Positions 1-8,537 of a DNA stretch of 64,000 bases are shown piece after piece. Position 1 is the first letter of the stretch. Each line of letters opens with the position of its first letter. Below the pieces are notes generated by a model. It had not been told where the DNA came from, did no database searches, and saw nothing but the letters and a program-made list of their open reading frames with translations. The position numbers were made by a program, and so were the translations under genes. The DNA is from JBCBGF01 sp039820585 (GTDB taxonomy: Bacteria; Pseudomonadota; Alphaproteobacteria; Rhodobacterales; Rhodobacteraceae): positions 1-64,000 of the forward strand of contig JBCBPV010000006.1 in assembly GCA_039820585.1 (NCBI GenBank), given 5' to 3'.

Positions 1-1
1 G

Positions 2-490
2 CCAAGCGAGGGTGAAATGGTGTTCTTCGACCGCTCTTGGTACAACCGCGCCGTGGTGGAGCAGGTGTTCGGCTTTTGCACCGATCACGAACGCGCGGTG
101 TTCTTTCGCCAGCTGCCCCGTTTCGAGACGCTTGTGATCGACGAGGGCATCCACTTTGTGAAACTGTGGTTGAACGTGGGCCGCGCTGAACAATTACGCC
201 GCTTTCGGGCGCGCGAAAGCGATCCGCTGAAACAATGGAAGCTATCTGGCATAGATGTCGAAGGTCTGAAACGCTGGGATGACTATACCCACGCGATCGA
301 AGAAACCTTCGATCTGTCACACTCCCCCACCGCTCCGTGGACGGTTGTTCGCACCGATGACAAACGCCGCGCACGGATCGCGGCCATCCGCGCGGTGATC
401 CACACTTTGGACTATGCGGGCAAGGACGCAGCCGTTGCCAGCGCCCCCGACGGCTCAATCTGTGGGGGCCCTGACCTCTGGAATGCCTAA
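2..490 (+). CDS. ppk2: Polyphosphate kinase 2 (PPK2), C-terminal part
   Basis: PPK2 enzymes transfer phosphate between polyphosphate and nucleotides in the cytoplasm. The frame is open from the window edge, so the N-terminus with the Walker A loop lies outside. What remains starts near the Walker B/lid region: FFDRSWYNRA is a PPK2 signature, followed by the lid-type stretch RFRARESDPLKQWKLS and by RWDDYTHAIEETF, all typical of the family. The protein ends in a short low-complexity tail (PDGSICGGPDLWNA). Its stop overlaps the start of the next gene, suggesting co-transcription with the TetR regulator. The family call is firm; subclass (ADP- or GDP-preferring) cannot be told from this fragment. 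Confidence 0.9.
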   Translation, partial: PSEGEMVFFDRSWYNRAVVEQVFGFCTDHERAVFFRQLPRFETLVIDEGIHFVKLWLNVGRAEQLRRFRARESDPLKQWKLSGIDVEGLKRWDDYTHAIEETFDLSHSPTAPWTVVRTDDKRRARIAAIRAVIHTLDYAGKDAAVASAPDGSICGGPDLWNA

Positions 491-1100
491 ACGCGGCTAT
501 CATCACGGCAACCTGCGCCAGGCGCTGGTCGATGCGGCGTTAGAGCTGATCGAAGCCAAGGGTCCGACGGGATTCACCCTCTCCGAGGCGGCCAAGCAGG
601 CAGGCGTAACGCCAGCCGCAGTATACCGCCATTTCGCCGGGCGCGACGACCTGATCGCCGAGGCCGCGCATCAGGGATACGAGATTTTTGCCGATCTCAT
701 GGAATATGCCTACCAATCCGGCCAGCCCTCTGCCCTGGCCTCGTTTGAAGCAACGGGGCGGGCCTATCTGGCCTTTGCCAAGAAATACCCCGGCCACTAT
801 GTCGCGATGTTCGAAAGCGGAATTTCCGTGAACCGGACGTCTGAATTGGCCATGGCCGCCAATCGCGCCTCTAGCGTATTGGAAAAGGCCGCCGACGCAC
901 TGTCACAGCATATTCCACCCGACAAACGCCCGCCACCACAGATGTTTTCGGCCCATATCTGGGCGCTGAGCCATGGTGTCGTGGAACTGTTCGCTCGCGG
1001 AAGTCCGGGCCGCAAGTCCCCGTTTCCCGCAGAAGACCTGCTGGAAAGCGGGATTGGCGTCTATTTGCGTGGTCTTGGCCTGATCCCGCCGGACAAATAG
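483..1100 (+). CDS. TetR/AcrR family transcriptional regulator, WHG-domain type
   Basis: One-component DNA-binding repressor of about 205 residues. The N-terminal helix-turn-helix lies at about residues 10-55 (LRQALVDAALELIEAKG, then FTLSEAAKQAGVTPAAVYRHF). The C-terminal ligand domain carries WALSHGVVELF, matching the WHG-type TetR C-terminal domain. I chose the ATG at 483 because the protein then begins MPKRGYHHGNLR, the usual start of this family; an upstream in-frame ATG at 414 lies deep inside the ppk2 gene. The start overlaps the ppk2 stop by 8 bases, so the two are probably one transcript. The ligand and targets are unknown. Confidence 0.88.
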   Translation: MPKRGYHHGNLRQALVDAALELIEAKGPTGFTLSEAAKQAGVTPAAVYRHFAGRDDLIAEAAHQGYEIFADLMEYAYQSGQPSALASFEATGRAYLAFAKKYPGHYVAMFESGISVNRTSELAMAANRASSVLEKAADALSQHIPPDKRPPPQMFSAHIWALSHGVVELFARGSPGRKSPFPAEDLLESGIGVYLRGLGLIPPDK

Positions 1101-1188
1101 CGCGGCAGCGCCTTCAAAAAACGCTCATGATTTGGGCGGGTTACGGAATTTTCTTTCACACCCTGCGGAAACTTGATCCAATAGCGCC

Positions 1189-2613
1189 ATGGACGGGGAC
1201 CGACCAACCTATTTCAACGAGATGTTTGACGGTGGTACCGTGCGCGGGCCCTATCAGGGCCTGGAAAGCTGGGCCAATGACATGCCCGTCGATCTGCGCA
1301 CCCTCAAACAATCCGAGGCAGAGGCGTTGTTTCGCCGGATCGGAATCACGTTTGCGGTCTACGGCGAAGGTGGCGATCCGGATCGCTTGATACCTTTTGA
1401 CATGTTCCCACGCGTCTTTGCAGGCGCCGAGTGGCGCAGGCTTGATCGGGGCGTCAAACAGCGGGCCCGTGCATTAAACGCCTTCCTTGCCGATGTTTAT
1501 GGCCGGGGCGAGATCATTCGTGCAGGCCGCGTGCCCGCCCATCTGGTCTATCGCAACGAGGCGTTCGAACGCGCGGTCGTGGGCATAAAGCCGCCACGAG
1601 GGGTCTTTAGCCATATCGTCGGCATCGACCTGGTGCGCACCGGGCCCGATGAGTTCTTTGTCTTGGAAGACAACTGCCGCACGCCCTCGGGGGTGTCATA
1701 CATGCTGGAAAACCGCGAGATCATGATGCGGATGTTTCCGCAGCTGTTTCGCGAGAACCGGATCGCGCCGGTAGAGACCTACCCCGCAATCCTGCGGCGC
1801 ACGCTCGCCTCCGTCGCGCCGGCCAAATGCGACCATGATCCTTGCGTGGTGATCCTGACGCCGGGCCACTACAACTCGGCCTATTACGAGCATTCGTTCC
1901 TGGCCGACATGATGGGCGTGGAATTGGTTGAGGCTGCCGATTTGTTCGTGGAAGGTGATTTCTGCTGGATGCGCACCACCGAAGGCCCGCGTCGCGTCGA
2001 CGTGATCTATCGCCGGATCGACGACGCGTACCTTGATCCCCTGTGCTTCCGACCGGATTCCATGCTTGGCATACCTGGTTTGATGAATGTCTATCGCTCC
2101 GGCGGTGTCGCGCTGGCCAGTGCACCGGGCGCGGGGGTGGCCGATGACAAGGCGATATACACCTTTGTGCCGGATATGATCCGGTTCTACCTCGGCGAAC
2201 AGCCGATCTTGAACAACGTGCCCACCTGGCAATGCGCCAAGCCTGACGAATGCGCCTATGTGCTGGAACATCTTGCAGAGTTGGTGGTGAAAGAGGTTCA
2301 TGGGTCGGGCGGCTACGGGATGCTTGTCGGCCTGCGCTCGACCAAGGACCAGATCGAGGCCTTTGCCGGCAAAATCCGTGACAATCCCGGCAACTATATC
2401 GCCCAGCCCACGCTCGCCCTGTCTACCTGCCCTACCTTTGTTGAGGAAGGCATCGCACCCCGTCATGTGGACCTGCGCCCATATTGCCTGGTGGGCGAAC
2501 AGGTGGAACTGGTCCCCGGCGGATTGACGCGGGTCGCGCTGACCGAAGGATCGCTTGTCGTGAACTCCAGCCAGGGTGGCGGGGTCAAGGACACTTGGGT
2601 GTTGGCGGAATGA
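1189..2613 (+). CDS. Circularly permuted type 2 ATP-grasp protein (COG2308)
   Basis: A 474-residue protein of the circularly permuted ATP-grasp family (DUF404/DUF407), predicted to form amide bonds by ATP-dependent carboxylate activation. Supporting motifs are EDNCRTPSGVSYMLENR near residue 160, a nucleotide-binding loop KEVHGSGGYGM near residue 370, and RHVDLRPYCLVG in the C-terminal third. It is the first gene of a tight operon with an alpha-E protein (4 bp downstream) and a transglutaminase-like protein. Comparative genomics has linked these three families as a peptide synthesis, ligation or cleavage system, but substrate and product are not established. The first ATG that keeps the family N-terminus (MDGDRPTYFNEMFD) was taken as the start. 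Confidence 0.88.
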   Translation: MDGDRPTYFNEMFDGGTVRGPYQGLESWANDMPVDLRTLKQSEAEALFRRIGITFAVYGEGGDPDRLIPFDMFPRVFAGAEWRRLDRGVKQRARALNAFLADVYGRGEIIRAGRVPAHLVYRNEAFERAVVGIKPPRGVFSHIVGIDLVRTGPDEFFVLEDNCRTPSGVSYMLENREIMMRMFPQLFRENRIAPVETYPAILRRTLASVAPAKCDHDPCVVILTPGHYNSAYYEHSFLADMMGVELVEAADLFVEGDFCWMRTTEGPRRVDVIYRRIDDAYLDPLCFRPDSMLGIPGLMNVYRSGGVALASAPGAGVADDKAIYTFVPDMIRFYLGEQPILNNVPTWQCAKPDECAYVLEHLAELVVKEVHGSGGYGMLVGLRSTKDQIEAFAGKIRDNPGNYIAQPTLALSTCPTFVEEGIAPRHVDLRPYCLVGEQVELVPGGLTRVALTEGSLVVNSSQGGGVKDTWVLAE

Positions 2614-2617
2614 GGAC

Positions 2618-3571
2618 ATGCTAAGCCGGACCGCCGCAAACCTGTTCTGGATCGGCCGCTACATGGAGCGTGCCGAAACCGTGGCGCGCCTGTTGGAAGT
2701 GGGATCGCGCAATGCGCTGATCCCTAATATCGGCGGCGGCTATCGGAACGAGTGGGATGCTGTACTGCAGGCTGCAGGCAAGGTAGACGCATTCCGGGCC
2801 AAGTATGGCGAGACGGTCCAGCGCAACATCGAAAGCTTCCTGTTCTTCGACATGGACAACCCGTCTTCTGTCGCCTCCTGCGTCGAGGCCGCGCGGGAAA
2901 ACGGGCGGATCGTGCGCACCGCGCTGACCGGTCAGGTATGGGACGCGCTGAACACTGGCTATCAGGAAATGCGAGAGTTGCGGCGGACCGAACGCTCAAA
3001 ACTGGCGCTGGCCGATCTGGTCGACTGGACCAAGCGACATTCGGCCATGGTGCGCGGTGCGATCGACGACACGCTGCTTCGGAACGATGGGTATTGCTTT
3101 CTATACCTGGGCTATGCGCTGGAACGCGGCGACTCCACGGCCCGTATGGTCGATGTGAAGTATTACGTCCTCTTGCCCGAGGTCAGCTATGTGGGCTCAG
3201 GGATCGACAATTACCAATGGTCGACGCTGTTGCGATCCATGTCGGCGGAACGCTCGTTCAACTACGCCTACGGGGGTGAGGTGACGCCGGGCAAGATCGT
3301 GGATTTCCTGGTCCTCAACCGCGAGTTTCCTCGCGCGCTTATCACTGCATCGGAAGAAGCGATGGAACATCTCGACCGCCTCGCCCGCGGCTATGGTCGC
3401 ACCACGCCCGCGCAAACCCAAGCCCGCGCGTTGTATGGTGAGCTATGTGAAATGACTGTCGGCGACGTGTTCGAAGAGGGTCTGCATGAATTTCTGACAC
3501 GCATCATCAATGAGAATGCATCACTTTCCGCCACGATCAACGATGTCTACCTCAGCGGAGAGACGCGATGA
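2618..3571 (+). CDS. Alpha-E domain protein (COG2307, DUF403)
   Basis: A 317-residue mostly helical protein. The N-terminus MLSRTAANLFWIGRYMER is the hallmark of the alpha-E family, whose members sit next to circularly permuted ATP-grasp and transglutaminase genes. No catalytic residues are recognised for the family; a scaffold or accessory role is inferred from genomic context. I start it at 2618, 4 bp after the ATP-grasp stop, because this gives the family N-terminus directly. An in-frame ATG at 2576 would add a tail overlapping the previous gene. The stop overlaps the next gene's start in an ATGA junction, indicating translational coupling. Confidence 0.88.
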   Translation: MLSRTAANLFWIGRYMERAETVARLLEVGSRNALIPNIGGGYRNEWDAVLQAAGKVDAFRAKYGETVQRNIESFLFFDMDNPSSVASCVEAARENGRIVRTALTGQVWDALNTGYQEMRELRRTERSKLALADLVDWTKRHSAMVRGAIDDTLLRNDGYCFLYLGYALERGDSTARMVDVKYYVLLPEVSYVGSGIDNYQWSTLLRSMSAERSFNYAYGGEVTPGKIVDFLVLNREFPRALITASEEAMEHLDRLARGYGRTTPAQTQARALYGELCEMTVGDVFEEGLHEFLTRIINENASLSATINDVYLSGETR

Positions 3572-4386
3572 GGCTGAAGATCGCGCATGAAACCACTTAT
3601 GGCTTCGCCCCGCCCATGCGCGGCGTGGTGCAAAGCCATCGCCTGACGCCTTCGGTGTTCGAAGGGCAAAGCGTGATCAATTGGTCTGTCGCGATCGACG
3701 ATGCCGAACGCGGGGCAAGCTTTCGCGACGGCGCGGGCGATTGGATCGATACGTTCACAGTTATGGGCCCGGTGGAAAATCTTGTCGTGCTGGTCACCGG
3801 CGAGGTGGAAACCGTCGATCTGGGTGGCGTTCTGCGCGGGCACCGCGAAAAAATGGTGCCCACCGCCTATCTTCGCCCCACCCATGCAACGAAGCCCGAC
3901 CGCAAGATCGCGGAACTGGCGGCTGATACAGTGGCGGATATCCCGGCTGCAGACGCGCTTGCCCGAGCGCATGCGCTATGCCAAGCGGTGGCCGGCGCGA
4001 TCACCTACACCCCAGGCCAGACCGGCTCTGGCACCCGCGCAGCTGAGGCTCTCGCCCTTGGCCATGGCGTCTGCCAAGACCACGCCCATACGATCATTGC
4101 CTGCGCTCTGACGCTCGACATGCCCGCGCGCTATGTGACTGGCTACCTGTTTTCGTCCGAGGAAGAAGGCATGCACGAGGCGAGCCATGCCTGGGCCGAG
4201 GTTTTTGTGCCAGATCTGGGCTGGGTGGGCTTTGACGCCTCCAACGGCGTCTGCCCGGATGAGCGGTACGTGCGCATCGGCTCTGGCGCGGATGCGGAAG
4301 AAGCCGCCCCCATCCGCGGTGTGGCACAGGGCGTCGGGGTGGAAGAACTGGACGCCCGCGTGCGCGTCGACCAGGTGGCGCAGTAG
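3568..4386 (+). CDS. Transglutaminase-like cysteine protease family protein (COG1305)
   Basis: A 272-residue protein with an N-terminal beta-rich transglutaminase-associated domain (RLKIAHETTYGF, about residues 1-110) and a transglutaminase-like core. The catalytic triad is visible: Cys169 in GHGVCQDHAHT, His207 in EASHAWAEVF and Asp223 in GFDASNG. Bacterial relatives are generally papain-fold peptidases or amide exchangers rather than true cross-linking enzymes. It is the third member of the ATP-grasp/alpha-E operon, overlapping the previous gene by 4 bp. It has no signal peptide, so it should act in the cytoplasm. Its stop is one base from the stop of the convergent M32 carboxypeptidase. 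The proteasome-like Anbu peptidase gene that often accompanies this trio is not adjacent here. Confidence 0.88.
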   Translation: MRLKIAHETTYGFAPPMRGVVQSHRLTPSVFEGQSVINWSVAIDDAERGASFRDGAGDWIDTFTVMGPVENLVVLVTGEVETVDLGGVLRGHREKMVPTAYLRPTHATKPDRKIAELAADTVADIPAADALARAHALCQAVAGAITYTPGQTGSGTRAAEALALGHGVCQDHAHTIIACALTLDMPARYVTGYLFSSEEEGMHEASHAWAEVFVPDLGWVGFDASNGVCPDERYVRIGSGADAEEAAPIRGVAQGVGVEELDARVRVDQVAQ

Positions 4387-4387
4387 C

Positions 4388-5860
4388 TTACAGCGCGTAG
4401 AGATCGCTGAACTTGGCGTCGAGGTAGGCCAGCAGTGGTGCAACCCCAGGCTCTGCCCCCGTGGCGCGCGCAATCACCTCGCGCGGCGCGTACAACCCGC
4501 CATGGCGTTGCAGGTTGTCACGCAGCCAGTCGGTGGCTGACGCGGTGTGCCCCTCAGCCAGTTCGGCATCCAGATGCGGCACATCCCTGCGCAGCGCCTC
4601 GTGCAGGCACCCGGCATAGACATTGCCCAGCGAATAGGTTGGGAAATACCCAAAAAGGCCCACAGACCAGTGTACGTCTTGCAAACATCCGTTGGACGGG
4701 CGATCCACCACCACTCCGAAGTCTGCCGCAAACCGGTCATTCCAGGCGCCGGGCAGATCAGCGACCGCCAAATCGCCGGACATCAACGCCCGCTCCAGAT
4801 CAAAGCGCATCAGGATATGCAGGTTGTAGTGCACCTCGTCCGCCTCGGTCCGGATGTATCCGGGCGCGACGCGGTTGACCGCGCCGTAGAACACCTCTGG
4901 CTCGTCCATCCCGAAATCGCCGAACACCGCCGTCATCCGCGCGTGCAGATACCCGGTGAAGGCGCGCGAGCGACCAAGCTGGTTCTCGTAGATCCGGCTT
5001 TGGCTTTCATGCACACCCATCGACACGCCCTGCCCCAATGGCGTCAGCAGATAGGCGCGGTCGATGCCCTGCTCATAGGCGGCATGCCCGACCTCGTGGA
5101 TCGTGGAGTAAAAGCAATTGAACGGATCGCGCGGCTGGGTGCGCGTGGTGATGCGCACGTCCAGGCCAGAGCCGGACGAGAAAGGATGCACCGCCTTGTC
5201 GATGCGCCCATGGGCGGTGTCATACCCGAATGCTTTTGCCAGTTCATACGACAGCCGCAACTGCCCTTCTTCCGAGAAGGTGGCATCCAGCGCTGGTGGC
5301 GTGCGGTCTGCGCCAAGGATGCGCTCACGCAGCGAGACGAGGCCAGGGCGTAGGGCGGCAAACATCGCCTCGATCTCGGCCGCGGTGGTGCCCGGTTCAT
5401 AGTCTTGCAGCAGCGCATCGTAGATGTCGCCGCCACCGGCGAGCGCCGTACCCTCTTCGCGGCGCAGGCGGACCACGTTTTCTAGGACGGGTTTGAACGT
5501 CTCCCAATCCTCGGCCGCGCGCGCTTCGGCCCAGATGCCCTGGGCGACGCTGGTGACGCGCGCAATCTCGCTGGCCAGCGCGGCGGGCACCTTGGTGTTG
5601 CGCTCAAAACTGCGCCGGATTTCGCGCAGTTGGGCGGTGGCGACATCGTCTGTCGCCGCTGCGGCCTCCAGCCATTCGCCGACACGCGGATCAGTACGCC
5701 GGGCATGGAGTACGCCTTCGATCGCTGCCATCTCTTCCCCGCGCTGCTCGGCGGCGCCACGGGGCATCATCGTTTCCTGATCCCAACCCAGGCGGCCCGC
5801 GATCTGGCCTAGCGCCTCGGTCTCGCGCTGGAACGCCATCAGGTCATCATAGGCTGTCAT
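4388..5860 (-). CDS. M32 family metallocarboxypeptidase (Taq type)
   Basis: A 490-residue zinc carboxypeptidase that removes C-terminal amino acids from peptides in the cytoplasm. The zinc-binding HEVGHAAYEQG (HExxH) motif is present, followed by the family element GVSMGVHESQSRIYENQLGRS (HES motif), YNLHILMRFDLERAL and GYFPTYSLGN. Length is normal for the family (about 490-500). The start ATG at 5860 is only 3 bp after the ctaA stop, so it is probably the distal gene of a trmJ-ctaA-M32 transcription unit. It faces the transglutaminase gene tail to tail with no room for separate terminators. Confidence 0.93.
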   Translation of the reverse strand: MTAYDDLMAFQRETEALGQIAGRLGWDQETMMPRGAAEQRGEEMAAIEGVLHARRTDPRVGEWLEAAAATDDVATAQLREIRRSFERNTKVPAALASEIARVTSVAQGIWAEARAAEDWETFKPVLENVVRLRREEGTALAGGGDIYDALLQDYEPGTTAAEIEAMFAALRPGLVSLRERILGADRTPPALDATFSEEGQLRLSYELAKAFGYDTAHGRIDKAVHPFSSGSGLDVRITTRTQPRDPFNCFYSTIHEVGHAAYEQGIDRAYLLTPLGQGVSMGVHESQSRIYENQLGRSRAFTGYLHARMTAVFGDFGMDEPEVFYGAVNRVAPGYIRTEADEVHYNLHILMRFDLERALMSGDLAVADLPGAWNDRFAADFGVVVDRPSNGCLQDVHWSVGLFGYFPTYSLGNVYAGCLHEALRRDVPHLDAELAEGHTASATDWLRDNLQRHGGLYAPREVIARATGAEPGVAPLLAYLDAKFSDLYAL

Positions 5861-5863
5861 GGT

Positions 5864-7006
5864 CTATCCTCTTACCGATTGCGCCAGCGGGTACTGCGCC
5901 AGGAACCGCCCGCGCAGGATCAGGACCCACAGGACGACCGCGCCGAATTGATGTACGATGGCGGTCTGCCAGGGCGCGCTGTAGATCACTGTGACGATCC
6001 CCAGCACCATCTGCAGCGCCATCATCGCAAAGACCGCGTTGAAGGCGAACCGTGTGGCGGTATTGGGCGATTTCCGCGCGCGCAGCCAAACGATGATGCC
6101 GAAGATGAACAAAAGGTAACCCGCCATGCGGTGCATGAACTGTACCAGCCCGTCATCTTCGAAGAAGTTTCGCCACAGCGGCTCCAGCGCAAAGATATCA
6201 GGTGGCAGAAATCCCCCGGCCATCAGCGGCCAGTCGCTGTAGTTTCGGCCCGCGTCGATGCCGGCCACAAGCGCGCCCAAAAGGATCTGCAGCATTGCAA
6301 AATGCATCAAGCCCGTGGACACGCTGAAAAGCCGCCCATCGCGGCCCCGCCGCGCCTGGAGAAGCTCGGTATCCGTGCGGCCCAAAAGCAGCACGTACCA
6401 GGCGATCAACCCGAGGATCACGAATGCCAGACCAAGGTGGACCGCCAGCCGGTAACTGGCCACATCCAGCATCGTGCCAGTCAGGCCAGAAGACACCATC
6501 CACCAACCAATGGCCCCCTGGATCCCGCCCAGAACGCCCAGTCCCAATAGACGCGGCGTCCAGCCTGACGGGATCTTGCGAGCCGCGAGAAACCACAGGA
6601 AACCAACCGCCCAGACAAGGCCGATCACCCGCCCAAGCTGCCGGTGGCCCCATTCCCACCAATAAATGACCTTGAATTCCGCAAGGGTCATGCCTCTGTT
6701 CTGCAACTGATATTCCGGGATCTGGCGGTACAGGTCGAACTCTGCCTGCCAATCCGCAGCCGATAGCGGTGGGACCGCCCCGGTGATCGGCGCCCATTCG
6801 GTGATCGACAAGCCCGAGTCTGTCAATCGGGTCAGCCCGCCCACCGCGATCATAACCACCACCAGCGCAAACAGCATCATAAGCCAGACCCGGATTACGC
6901 CCCGCGCGCCGCCGCGCCCGGTGTCGATAAGGCCCCCTGAGGGTGCAGTTGCGGCGACCGGTTTCTCGGTGCTCACCTCTTCGAAAATGCTGCGCTTGCC
7001 GCTCAT
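5864..7006 (-). CDS. ctaA: Heme A synthase (COX15/CtaA family)
   Basis: Membrane enzyme that oxidises the C8 methyl of heme O to a formyl group to make heme A for cytochrome c oxidase. The 380-residue protein has about eight hydrophobic helices, HRQLGRVIGLVW carrying a conserved heme-ligand histidine, and VHLGLAFVILGLIAW and QFMHRMAGYLLF in the other conserved helices. It is the type 2 form typical of alphaproteobacteria. I start it at 7006 (MSGKRSIFEEV) because an AGGAGG ribosome site lies just upstream; an open extension to 7123 has no such support. It sits between trmJ and the M32 peptidase on one strand. Confidence 0.93.
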   Translation of the reverse strand: MSGKRSIFEEVSTEKPVAATAPSGGLIDTGRGGARGVIRVWLMMLFALVVVMIAVGGLTRLTDSGLSITEWAPITGAVPPLSAADWQAEFDLYRQIPEYQLQNRGMTLAEFKVIYWWEWGHRQLGRVIGLVWAVGFLWFLAARKIPSGWTPRLLGLGVLGGIQGAIGWWMVSSGLTGTMLDVASYRLAVHLGLAFVILGLIAWYVLLLGRTDTELLQARRGRDGRLFSVSTGLMHFAMLQILLGALVAGIDAGRNYSDWPLMAGGFLPPDIFALEPLWRNFFEDDGLVQFMHRMAGYLLFIFGIIVWLRARKSPNTATRFAFNAVFAMMALQMVLGIVTVIYSAPWQTAIVHQFGAVVLWVLILRGRFLAQYPLAQSVRG

Positions 7007-7055
7007 CGCTTGCCTCCTGGCGCAGAACCTATGTGCGGGGTACGGGGTCGTCCAG

Positions 7056-7790
7056 TCACTCGCCCCGTTCCTTCCAACGCACCATTTGACGCAGGATCCC
7101 GTGCAGGATCTGCACATCCGCACGCGTCAGCGGCATCCGGCTCCACAGGTTGCGCAGGGTGACCTTCATACCTTCGGCCTTGGTCTTGGGGAAAAAGAAC
7201 CCCGCGGTGGCCAACCGATCTTCATAGTGTTCGGCCAGCTTCTCAACCTCAAGCGCACTCGCCCACTCGGTTCCCGCCATCTCCATCACCTCTGCCTCGG
7301 CGTCGGCAGTCGCCCGGCGCCACTCATACCCCGTCAACAGCACGCATTGCGCCAGGTTTAACGACGGGAAGTCGGGGTTCACCGGGACCGAGATAATAGC
7401 ATTTGCCCGCGCGATATCAGCGTTCTCCAACCCCGCCCGCTCTGGCCCGAACATCACCGCCACAGGGGTGCCACCGGCAATCAGATCGCGCGCTTTGGCC
7501 ATCGCGGCTTCGGGCGTGAACACCGGTTTCGTCAGATCCCGCTGCCGCGCCGTGGTGGCAAAGACATAGGCCGCCTGCCCCATCGCCTCTGGCACCGTAC
7601 CGGTGACCCGCGCCTCATCCAGAAGCCGCCCCGCACCACTGGCCATGGCCACTGCCTTTTGATTGGGCCAGCCATCGCGGGGGTCGACAATCACCATGCG
7701 CTGAAGCCCGAAATTCCACATCGCCCGCGCCGCCGCGCCGATGTTTTCGCCCATCTGGGGGCGGACGAGGATGAAGTCCGGCTCAGCCAT
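7056..7790 (-). CDS. trmJ: tRNA (cytidine/uridine-2'-O-)-methyltransferase TrmJ
   Basis: SPOUT-class RNA methyltransferase predicted to methylate the ribose of nucleotide 32 in tRNAs. The 244-residue protein starts FILVRPQMGENIGAAARAMW, the SpoU motif 1, and has the knot motifs VMFGPERAGLEN and ISVPVNPDFPSLNLAQ that form the SAM pocket. A C-terminal helical extension of about 80 residues fits TrmJ rather than TrmH or TrmL. The ATG at 7790 gives the family N-terminus MAEPDF; a longer frame to 7856 is possible but unsupported. It precedes ctaA by 49 bp on the same strand and diverges from the ThiE-like gene. Confidence 0.87.
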   Translation of the reverse strand: MAEPDFILVRPQMGENIGAAARAMWNFGLQRMVIVDPRDGWPNQKAVAMASGAGRLLDEARVTGTVPEAMGQAAYVFATTARQRDLTKPVFTPEAAMAKARDLIAGGTPVAVMFGPERAGLENADIARANAIISVPVNPDFPSLNLAQCVLLTGYEWRRATADAEAEVMEMAGTEWASALEVEKLAEHYEDRLATAGFFFPKTKAEGMKVTLRNLWSRMPLTRADVQILHGILRQMVRWKERGE

Positions 7791-7907
7791 GGTGGCGGAC
7801 GGGATACGCGCGTGAGCGCCAGTGTGCAAGACAGCGGCAACGGGCCCGATGGTCAAAACGCGCGAACCCCGCTACACCACCTTCAAGACCCTGATAAGGA
7901 GCCGCAA

Positions 7908-8537
7908 ATGGCCGCCCCCGATGTCCCGCAGATTTACCTTCTGACCCCGCCAGAGTTCGAGTTGTCCGATTTTCCCTCGCGTCTCGACGATGTGCTGGAC
8001 GCCCATGATGTGGCCTGTGTGCGACTGAGCCTTTCTTCCCGCGACGAAGACCGGATTGCCCGCGCCGCCGACGCTGTGCGCGAGGTGTGCCATGCCGCCG
8101 ACGTGGCCTGCGTGATCGAGGCCTATGTAGGGCTGGTGGAACGGCTGGGGTTGGACGGGGTTCACCTAACCGATGGGGCGCGGTCGGTGCGCAAAGCACG
8201 CGCGGCGTTGGGTTCAGACGCCATTGTCGGTGCGTTTTGCGGGGCCTCGCGCCACCACGGCATGACAGCAGGCGAAGCGGGGGCGGATTACGTCAGCTTT
8301 GGCCCCGTTACCGATAGCGCGCTGGGCGACGGCACGCGGGCGAAGCCGGAGCTGTTTGCCTGGTGGTCCGAGATGATCGAAGTGCCCGTGGTGGCAGAAG
8401 GTGGGGTCAGCGACGAGGCTGTGCGCACGCTCAGCCCGTTTGCGGATTTTCTGGCCATCGGGGAAGAGATCTGGCGGGAAGCCGATGCTGCCGCCGCGCT
8501 CGCGCGACTGAAGGCGGCGATGAAGGTTCCGGCCTAG
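7908..8537 (+). CDS. Thiamine phosphate synthase family (ThiE-like) protein
   Basis: A 209-residue TIM-barrel protein of the ThiE/TenI superfamily. ThiE joins HMP-PP and thiazole phosphate to make thiamine phosphate. Visible features are IYLLTPPEFEL at the N-terminus, a barrel strand with DGVHLTDGARSVRKAR, the loop GADYVSFGPVTDS and the phosphate-binding VVAEGGVSDEAV. The start at 7908 follows an AAGGAG ribosome site. No other thiamine genes are nearby, so true ThiE and a TenI-like or divergent paralogue are both possible; the usual HDD-type pyrophosphate residues are not obvious. Its stop shares a CTAG with the stop of the convergent acyltransferase. Confidence 0.75.
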   Translation: MAAPDVPQIYLLTPPEFELSDFPSRLDDVLDAHDVACVRLSLSSRDEDRIARAADAVREVCHAADVACVIEAYVGLVERLGLDGVHLTDGARSVRKARAALGSDAIVGAFCGASRHHGMTAGEAGADYVSFGPVTDSALGDGTRAKPELFAWWSEMIEVPVVAEGGVSDEAVRTLSPFADFLAIGEEIWREADAAAALARLKAAMKVPA

